DNA from: Gammaproteobacteria bacterium | Lineage (GTDB): Bacteria; Pseudomonadota; Gammaproteobacteria; Natronospirales; REEB76 | Direction: 5' to 3' | DNA: 5,834 bases | Assembly: GCA_027317045.1 (NCBI GenBank) | Contig: DAHVFI010000116.1 | Span: forward strand, 1 to 5,834 | Part shown: one piece after another, positions 1-3,932 of the stretch | Layout of the letters: each line of letters begins with the position of its first letter | Numbering within the stretch: the stretch's first letter is position 1 | The notes under the pieces: generated by a model | The model's input: only the letters and a program-made list of their open reading frames with translations | Database searches by the model: none | What the model was told of the DNA's origin: nothing | Program-made: the position numbers and the translations under genes

Positions 1-154
<154 letters not shown>

Positions 155-173
155 TGCGATGTGCTGGGTACCG

Positions 174-209
174 GTGCTGCGCGAAAAACAGAATAATTTC
201 ACGCGGCAC
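174..209 (+). other. Imperfect hairpin in the tuf - tRNA-Trp spacer
   Basis: In the 85-base spacer, GTGC (174-177) plus CGCG (180-183) can pair with CGCG (202-205) plus GCAC (206-209), leaving a 2-base bulge and an A/T-rich loop. No T-run follows, so it is not an intrinsic terminator. It may help cut the tRNA out of a tuf-tRNA-secE transcript, but that is inference. I see no convincing -35/-10 pair in this spacer, which fits read-through from tuf. Confidence 0.3.
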
Positions 210-239
210 GCATTACCGGGCCCATACAACGAAAGATAA

Positions 240-315
240 AGGCCAGTAGCTCAATTGGCAGAGCGGCGGTCTCCAAAACCGCAGGTTGGGGGTTCGATTC
301 CCTCCTGGCCTGCCA
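240..315 (+). tRNA. trpT: tRNA-Trp (anticodon CCA)
   Basis: A complete 76-base cloverleaf can be drawn by eye. The acceptor stem is AGGCCAG (240-246) with CTGGCCT (305-311). The D stem is GCTC (249-252) with GAGC (261-264). The anticodon stem is GCGGT (266-270) with ACCGC (278-282) around the loop CTCCAAA, placing the anticodon CCA at 273-275. The T arm is GGGGG (288-292) with CCCTC (300-304), with one G-U pair, around TTCGATT. The discriminator is G312, the tryptophan identity base in bacteria, and the CCA end is encoded at 313-315. It lies 85 bases after tuf and 34 before secE with no obvious promoter, so it is probably processed from a longer transcript. Confidence 0.97.
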
Positions 316-349
316 TTTGAGCCAGGGCATCTAACAGGTTAGTGGGTAA

Positions 350-727
350 ATGAGCGACACACCGGAAACCAAGAGCAGCGGCTTGGATACGCCCAAGCTG
401 CTGGGCGCGATCGTGCTGATCATTGCCGGCATCTTTGCCTATTATTGGTTCAACAGTCAGTCCGATTTGCTGCGCACCGGATACGTGATCATCGGCTTGG
501 TGCTGGCCCTGTTGCTCGCTTGGCAAACGCGACTCGGTCACAGTACCTGGGGTTTTATTCAGAGTTCGCGCAATGAAGTGCGCAAAATGGTATGGCCCAC
601 GCGCGAAGAAACTTTCCAGACCACGGTTGCCGTCATTGTGGTGGTGCTGATCACCGGCGTGCTCATGTGGCTTTTGGATATCTTCCTGTTCTGGGCGCTG
701 CACGGCCTGACCGGGCAGGGAGGCTGA
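350..727 (+). CDS. secE: Preprotein translocase subunit SecE
   Basis: SecE is the small essential subunit of the SecYEG protein-export channel in the inner membrane, where it clamps SecY. The 125 residues show the three-helix form typical of gammaproteobacteria: hydrophobic segments at about 17-34, 44-59 and 91-117. The conserved cytoplasmic amphipathic part lies before the last helix, with the family signature EVRKMVWPTREET at 76-88. Many other bacteria keep only the last helix. The ATG at 350 is preceded directly by an in-frame TAA (347-349), so no longer start exists. The ribosome binding site is weak (AGTGGG region, 341-346). nusG starts 3 bases after the stop, so the two are translated from one message, as in E. 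coli. Confidence 0.97.
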   Translation: MSDTPETKSSGLDTPKLLGAIVLIIAGIFAYYWFNSQSDLLRTGYVIIGLVLALLLAWQTRLGHSTWGFIQSSRNEVRKMVWPTREETFQTTVAVIVVVLITGVLMWLLDIFLFWALHGLTGQGG

Positions 728-730
728 GGT

Positions 731-1264
731 ATGGCACTGCGCTGGTATGTGGTGCACGCCTATTCGGGTTTCGAATCGTCGGTGAAACGCTCGCTCGGTG
801 AGCGTGTGAAACGCAGCGGGCTGGCCGACAAGTTCGGGGAGATTCTGGTGCCCACCGAGGAAGTGGTGGAGATGCGTGAGGGCCAGAAGCGTCGCAGCGA
901 ACGCAAGTTTTTCCCCGGTTACGTGCTGGTGCAGATGGAGTTGGATGATGAGACCTGGCACCTGGTGAAGAGTGTGCCCAAGGTCATGGGTTTCATCGGC
1001 GGCACTCCGGACAAACCGGCACCCATCACCGATAAGGAAGCGGATTCAATCCTGCATCGGGTGCAGGAAGGCTCCGAGAAGCCGCGGCCCAAGGTGTTGT
1101 TCGAGCCGGGCGAGGTGGTGCGCGTGACCCATGGCCCGTTCAACGATTTCAACGGCGTGGTCGAGGAAGTGAATTACGAAAAAAACCGGCTGCGCGTGGC
1201 GGTACTTATTTTCGGACGCTCGACGCCGGTGGAGCTGGAATTCAGTCAGGTCGAAAAGTCCTGA
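731..1264 (+). CDS. nusG: Transcription termination/antitermination protein NusG
   Basis: NusG binds the clamp of RNA polymerase, suppresses pausing, and couples the enzyme to Rho or to ribosomal protein S10. The 177-residue protein has the two expected domains. The N-terminal NGN domain spans about 1-115, with WYVVHAYSGFE at 5-15, the PTEEV strand at 41-45 and the conserved RKFFPGYVLV at 58-67 that faces the polymerase. After a linker rich in Pro and Lys (116-122) comes the KOW domain (about 123-177), with EPGEVVRVTHGPF at 125-137 and FGRSTPVELEF at 161-171. Length fits the family (E. coli about 181). The binding site AGGGAGG (717-723) lies inside the end of secE, 7 bases before the ATG, which supports coupled translation. 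Confidence 0.98.
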   Translation: MALRWYVVHAYSGFESSVKRSLGERVKRSGLADKFGEILVPTEEVVEMREGQKRRSERKFFPGYVLVQMELDDETWHLVKSVPKVMGFIGGTPDKPAPITDKEADSILHRVQEGSEKPRPKVLFEPGEVVRVTHGPFNDFNGVVEEVNYEKNRLRVAVLIFGRSTPVELEFSQVEKS

Positions 1265-1276
1265 CGATTGATTGCA

Positions 1277-1326
1277 GGAGCGACGCTAGCGTCGCGATCC
1301 AGGAATCGCGGCCGGGACGGCCGCTC
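1277..1326 (+). repeat. REP-like palindromic repeat, copy 1
   Basis: This 50-base element in the nusG-rplK gap is built from two palindromes. GCGACGCTAGCGTCGC (1280-1295) is a perfect 16-base palindrome. GCGGCCG (1308-1314) pairs with CGGCCGC (1318-1324) around GGA. The ends GAGCG (1278-1282) and CGCTC (1322-1326) are also complementary, and CGCGAT/ATCGCG (1293-1298/1305-1310) offers a rival fold. A second, similarly oriented copy sits at 2526-2572; the two share a right-hand block of 21 identical bases and a left-hand block of 13. The look resembles the REP elements of pseudomonads and xanthomonads, which start GGGAGCG. No T-run follows, so it is not a standard terminator. Confidence 0.8.
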
Positions 1327-1334
1327 ACACAACA

Positions 1335-1366
1335 GGGGAGCCTGAAATAAACAGGCGCTAACACCC
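1335..1366 (+). promoter_or_regulatory. Candidate L1-binding operator in the rplK leader
   Basis: Just upstream of rplK, GCCTG (1340-1344) pairs with CAGGC (1352-1356) around AAATAAA. Outside it GGG (1335-1337) can pair with CCC (1364-1366). Between the helices lies an uneven internal loop, GA on the 5' side and GCTAACA on the 3' side. Ribosomal protein L1 is known to repress its own rplKA message by binding a mimic of its 23S rRNA site, a helix with such an uneven purine/A-rich loop. The position is right and the layout is similar, but the lower helix is only 3 pairs and the 3' loop differs from the consensus I recall. Treat as a candidate. Confidence 0.35.
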
Positions 1367-1379
1367 ACGGGAGAGACAA

Positions 1380-1811
1380 ATGGCAAAGAAAGTACAGGCA
1401 TTCGTGAAGCTCCAGATTCCTGCGGGCCAGGCAAATCCGAGCCCGCCGGTGGGTCCGGCCCTGGGCCAGCAGGGCGTCAATATCATGGAGTTCTGCAAGG
1501 CCTTCAATGCCCAGACCCAGAAACTGGAGCAGGGTCTGCCGATTCCGGTGGTGATCACGGTCTATAGCGACCGCAGTTTCACCTTCATTACTAAGACGCC
1601 GCCCGCATCGGTGTTGATCCGCAAGGCCATTGGTCTTGAAAAGGGCAGCGCCACACCCAATACCAACAAAGTGGGCAAGATCACCCGCAAGCAGCTCGAA
1701 GAAATCGCCAAAATCAAGATGCCCGATATCACGGCAGCCGACCTGGAAGCCGCAGTGCGCACCATCGCGGGCAGTGCCCGTAGCATGGGTGTTGATGTGG
1801 AGGGCCTGTAA
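1380..1811 (+). CDS. rplK: 50S ribosomal protein L11 (uL11)
   Basis: L11 forms the base of the GTPase-associated stalk with 23S rRNA helices 43/44, near L10. It takes part in factor binding and in the stringent response through RelA. The 143 residues (E. coli 142) cover both domains: the N-terminal domain (about 1-72), with the proline-rich NPSPPVGPALGQQGVNIMEFC at 19-39 where thiostrepton-class drugs act, and the rRNA-binding C-terminal domain (about 75-143), with KVGKITRKQLEEIA and ARSMGVDVEG near the end. The lysines methylated by PrmA in E. coli (K4 and K40 counting the initiator) are kept. The start ATG follows GGGAG (1369-1373) by 6 bases. The stop abuts the rplA ATG, so translation is likely coupled. 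Confidence 0.98.
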   Translation: MAKKVQAFVKLQIPAGQANPSPPVGPALGQQGVNIMEFCKAFNAQTQKLEQGLPIPVVITVYSDRSFTFITKTPPASVLIRKAIGLEKGSATPNTNKVGKITRKQLEEIAKIKMPDITAADLEAAVRTIAGSARSMGVDVEGL

Positions 1812-2507
1812 ATGGCGAATATCAGCAAGCGCATGCGCGCCATCAAAGAGAAGCTCACCCCGGGCAAGCAATACGCAGTGGATGAGGCGATCTCACTGAT
1901 CAAGGAATTTTCCAAGCTGAAATTCCGCGAATCCGTGGATGTGGCCGTGAATCTCGGCATTGATGCCAAGAAGTCCGACCAGGTCGTCCGGGGTTCCACG
2001 GTACTACCCCATGGCACCGGCAAGAGCGTGCGCGTGGCCGTTTTCGCCCAGGGCAACAACGCCGAGGCCGCCAAGAAAGCTGGCGCCGACATCGTCGGTT
2101 TCGAGGACTTGGCCGAGAAGGTCAAGGCCGGGCAGCTGGATTTTGACGTGGTGATTGCGAGCCCCGATGCCATGCGCATCGTCGGACAGTTGGGCCAGAT
2201 ACTCGGCCCTCGTGGGCTAATGCCGAACCCCAAGGTCGGCACTGTGACACCGGACGTGGTGGGCGCGGTGAAGAACGCCAAGTCCGGACAGGTGCGTTAT
2301 CGCGCCGATAAGGCCGGCATTGTGCATTGCACTATCGGCAAATCGGATTTCGAAACGAATGCCCTCAAGGAAAACCTGCATGCCCTGCTCGCGGACCTGA
2401 ATAAGGTCAAACCGGCAACCGCCAAGGGTATATATCTGAAGAAAGTGACCGTGTCCTCCACCATGGGACCGGGTATCGTCATCGATCAGAACAGCTTGGT
2501 GTTGTAG
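1812..2507 (+). CDS. rplA: 50S ribosomal protein L1 (uL1)
   Basis: L1 makes the mobile stalk beside the E site that helps release deacylated tRNA. It is also the repressor of the rplKA message. The 231 residues (E. coli 234) show the two-domain fold. Domain I is formed by both ends (about 1-67 and 160-231) and holds the RNA-binding surface, including the C-terminal SSTMGPGI at 215-222. Domain II is inserted between them and carries ILGPRGLMPNPKVGTVTPDV at 130-149. The ATG follows the rplK TAA with no gap. Its binding site GGAGGG (1799-1804) lies inside rplK, 7 bases upstream, typical of tight translational coupling. A REP-like repeat starts 19 bases after the stop. Confidence 0.98.
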   Translation: MANISKRMRAIKEKLTPGKQYAVDEAISLIKEFSKLKFRESVDVAVNLGIDAKKSDQVVRGSTVLPHGTGKSVRVAVFAQGNNAEAAKKAGADIVGFEDLAEKVKAGQLDFDVVIASPDAMRIVGQLGQILGPRGLMPNPKVGTVTPDVVGAVKNAKSGQVRYRADKAGIVHCTIGKSDFETNALKENLHALLADLNKVKPATAKGIYLKKVTVSSTMGPGIVIDQNSLVL

Positions 2508-2525
2508 GCGGAAGTTGTGAAATAT

Positions 2526-2572
2526 GGGAGCGACGCTAGCCGTCGCAAGTCGCGGCCGGGACGGCCGCTCCC
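2526..2572 (+). repeat. REP-like palindromic repeat, copy 2
   Basis: This second copy lies in the rplA-rplJ gap in the same orientation as the one at 1277-1326. The outer arms GGGAGCG (2526-2532) and CGCTCCC (2566-2572) are perfectly complementary. They enclose GCGACG/CGTCGC (2530-2535/2541-2546) and GCGGCCG/CGGCCGC (2552-2558/2562-2568). Compared with copy 1 it has one extra C in the left palindrome and AAG in place of a 10-base GATCCAGGAA linker. The right-hand block (2550-2570) is identical to copy 1 over 21 bases. Followed by CCTAAAAAT, not a T-run, so not a + strand intrinsic terminator. Confidence 0.82.
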
Positions 2573-2611
2573 CTAAAAATTGATGCCGCCGGTGCTTCAA
2601 GCCCGGCAACG

Positions 2612-2739
2612 TCAAAGACCGTGAGTGAAGCCCGTCCGGATGACAGGCGACTTAATGGCGGCAATGCCGGCTCACGCAGACGGTGGACTCCGAATCGGGA
2701 TTGCCTGATTTGGTCACCGTAAAGCTCACGCGAGTGGGC
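2612..2739 (+). promoter_or_regulatory. L10 (rplJ) mRNA leader, autoregulatory element
   Basis: The leader upstream of rplJ carries the L10-L12 binding element. ACCGT (2618-2622) pairs with ACGGT (2680-2684), and directly inside GAG (2623-2625) pairs with CTC (2671-2673), leaving a 6-base bulge ACGCAG (2674-2679) on the 3' side only. This is the layout I recall for the E. coli leader (AAAGACCGT ... CGTAGACGGTG), where L10-L12 binds a bent, bulged helix and represses rplJL translation. Downstream CACCGT (2715-2720) is complementary to ACGGTG (2680-2685), a rival partner. A separate 6-pair hairpin (2724-2729/2734-2739) is capped by a GCGA tetraloop. The inner part (2626-2670) is less clear; CCGG at 2636-2639 and 2667-2670 can pair. 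Confidence 0.75.
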
Positions 2740-2784
2740 GGGGTGGACGCGCTAGGGATCGCGCGTCTTGTATAACGGTACCCT

Positions 2785-2804
2785 ATCAGGAGACATACAC
2801 CGTG
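2785..2804 (+). promoter_or_regulatory. rplJ ribosome binding site and GTG start, with a possible upstream sequestering partner
   Basis: AGGAG (2788-2792) lies 9 bases before GTG (2802-2804), good spacing, whereas the in-frame ATG at 2808 is 15 away. This decides the GTG start. ATCAGG (2785-2790), which includes part of this site, is an exact complement of CCTGAT (2704-2709) in the leader. Pairing would hide the site, a plausible repressed state. Confidence 0.7.
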
Positions 2805-3329
2805 CCGATGAGACTGGAAGACAAGCAAGCTCTGGTCGCCGAGGTGAACGCGGTGGCAGCGAAGGCGTATTCCGCCATCGCCGCCGAATACCGCGGACTG
2901 ACCGTGGAGCAGATCACCAACTTGCGGGTGAAAGCGCGCAAAGATGGTGTCTGGCTCAAGGTCGTCAAAAACACCCTGGCGAAAAAAGCCATCGCAGGCA
3001 CCGAATTCGAGTGTCTGAAGGATGCTCTCAAGGGACCGCTGATCCTGGCGTTCTCGAGGGAGGATCCAGGTGCGGCTGCGCGGGTAGTGAGGGATTTTGT
3101 CAAGGACAACGAACTGCTGGTCGTCAAAGCGCTTGCCCTGAGCGGCAAGCTGTTGCCGACGGCGGATCTGGAACGGCTCGCCAAGATGCCGACCCGTGAG
3201 CAGGCGCTCGCCATGCTCATGGGTGTCATGCAGGCGCCGATTACCAAGTTCGTGCGTACCCTGGCCGAACCTCACGCCAAATTGGTGCGCACAGTGGCCG
3301 CTGTGCGTGACCAGAAGCAAGCTGCTTAA
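2802..3329 (+). CDS. rplJ: 50S ribosomal protein L10 (uL10)
   Basis: L10 anchors the L7/L12 dimers to the ribosome next to L11, and with L12 represses its own message. The 175 residues start at GTG. From there MPMRLEDKQ aligns without a gap to the E. coli start MALNLQDKQ, and the binding site agrees; ATG at 2808 is the alternative. The N-terminal RNA-binding domain has the conserved VVKNTL at 54-59, followed by FECLKDALKGP (69-79) and PGAAAR (89-94). The C-terminal helix that holds L12 is 10 residues longer than in E. coli (165 aa). It contains two near copies of one segment, KFVRTLA (149-155) and KLVRTVA (160-166). rplL follows after 38 bases. Confidence 0.98.
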   Translation: MPMRLEDKQALVAEVNAVAAKAYSAIAAEYRGLTVEQITNLRVKARKDGVWLKVVKNTLAKKAIAGTEFECLKDALKGPLILAFSREDPGAAARVVRDFVKDNELLVVKALALSGKLLPTADLERLAKMPTREQALAMLMGVMQAPITKFVRTLAEPHAKLVRTVAAVRDQKQAA

Positions 3330-3367
3330 TTAACCGATTCGTAAATACATTTTTAGGAGTTACGACA

Positions 3368-3742
3368 ATGGCTGTTGCTAAAGAAGACATTCTGGAGACC
3401 ATTTCCAAAATGACCGTGATGGAAGTTGTGGATCTAATCTCCGCGATGGAAAAGAAATTCGGCGTGTCCGCGGCCGCCGCCGTGGCCGCGGCTCCAGCCG
3501 CTGGCGCGGCTGCCGCTCCCGCCGAGGAGAAGACCGAGTTCACCGTGGCGCTCAAGGCCGTGGGTGAGAAGAAGGTCGAGGTCATCAAGGTGGTGCGCAC
3601 CATCACCGGTTTGGGTTTGAAGGAAGCCAAGGATATGGTGGAGGGTGCTCCCCAGAACATCAAGGAAGGCGTGTCCAAGGATGACGCTGCCAAGTTCAAG
3701 AAGGACTTGGAAGCGGCTGGTGCCACCGTCGAGGTCAAGTAA
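3368..3742 (+). CDS. rplL: 50S ribosomal protein L7/L12 (bL12)
   Basis: L7/L12 is the multicopy stalk protein that recruits translation factors and stimulates their GTPase activity. The 124 residues show the standard three parts. A dimerising N-terminal domain (about 1-33, with MEVVDLISAMEKKFGVS at 18-34) binds the L10 helix. A flexible Ala/Pro hinge spans about 35-52. The globular C-terminal domain (about 54-124) has the factor-binding helix GLGLKEAKDMVE at 81-92. The length is close to E. coli (121). The ATG is preceded by AGGAG (3355-3359) at 8 bases. Unlike rplK-rplA the gene has its own strong binding site, consistent with the need for several L12 per L10. Confidence 0.98.
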   Translation: MAVAKEDILETISKMTVMEVVDLISAMEKKFGVSAAAAVAAAPAAGAAAAPAEEKTEFTVALKAVGEKKVEVIKVVRTITGLGLKEAKDMVEGAPQNIKEGVSKDDAAKFKKDLEAAGATVEVK

Positions 3743-3795
3743 GCCTCTGGAAGTGTCGCAGCATAATGCGGGCGAATGATCCCGCTGATGGAAAC

Positions 3796-3832
3796 GGCTG
3801 GTGGCGGAAGCCACCGGCCTTTTCCCGTTTTT
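3796..3832 (+). terminator. Intrinsic terminator acting as the rplL-rpoB attenuator
   Basis: GGCTGGTGGC (3796-3805) pairs with GCCACCGGCC (3810-3819) over 10 pairs, one of them G-T, around a GGAA loop. It is followed at once by TTTT (3820-3823) and then TTTTT (3828-3832). In E. coli a similar hairpin between rplL and rpoB stops most but not all transcripts, so that ribosomal proteins outnumber polymerase subunits. Position and form match that role. I see no clear new promoter between it and rpoB, so read-through is probably needed for rpoB. Confidence 0.88.
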
Positions 3833-3844
3833 GTTTATTTGGGT

Positions 3845-3883
3845 GGCGCTGGTGCGTCACCACGCCGTCTTGGCCCAAGGCGG
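3845..3883 (+). other. Overlapping hairpins in the rpoB leader
   Basis: Downstream of the attenuator, GGCG-C-TGGTG (3845-3854, one bulged C) pairs with CACCACGCC (3858-3866) around CGT. CCGTCTTG (3865-3872) pairs with CAAGGCGG (3876-3883, one G-T) around GCC. The two stems share two bases, so at most one is complete or each is trimmed. A third small stem, CGCGC/GCGCG (3903-3907/3912-3916), lies just before the rpoB binding site. E. coli has an RNase III cleavage site in this gap; these stems are candidates for it, by position only. Confidence 0.45.
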
Positions 3884-3932
3884 TTGCTGGATTCAAAACC
3901 ACCGCGCCACGGCGCGCGTCGAGGTAATAGTG

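Noticed and set aside
317..345. TTGAGC as a -35 box for a secE promoter
   Set aside because: The hexamer 17 bases downstream (TAGTGG) is not a credible -10 box.
251..961. Minus-strand open frame of 236 codons across tRNA-Trp, secE and nusG
   Set aside because: It lies opposite a tRNA and two secure genes, has low-complexity His/Gln-rich content and matches no family I know. It is a by-product of GC-rich coding sequence.
1562..2281. Minus-strand open frame of 239 codons opposite rplK and rplA
   Set aside because: It is fully antisense to two conserved ribosomal protein genes, is Ser/Thr/Ala-rich with no recognisable domain, and has no binding site of note.
2526..2580. Repeat copy 2 plus CCTAAAAAT as an intrinsic terminator after rplA
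   Set aside because: The hairpin is strong but is followed by A rather than T on the + strand. On the - strand the T-run would precede the hairpin, so neither direction fits.
2771..2776. TATAAC as a -10 box for a promoter in front of rplJ
   Set aside because: No -35-like hexamer sits 16-18 bases upstream; the nearest candidates are badly spaced.
2652..3320. Minus-strand open frame of 222 codons opposite the L10 leader and rplJ
   Set aside because: It overlaps a conserved RNA leader and rplJ; composition looks like a reverse-strand shadow.
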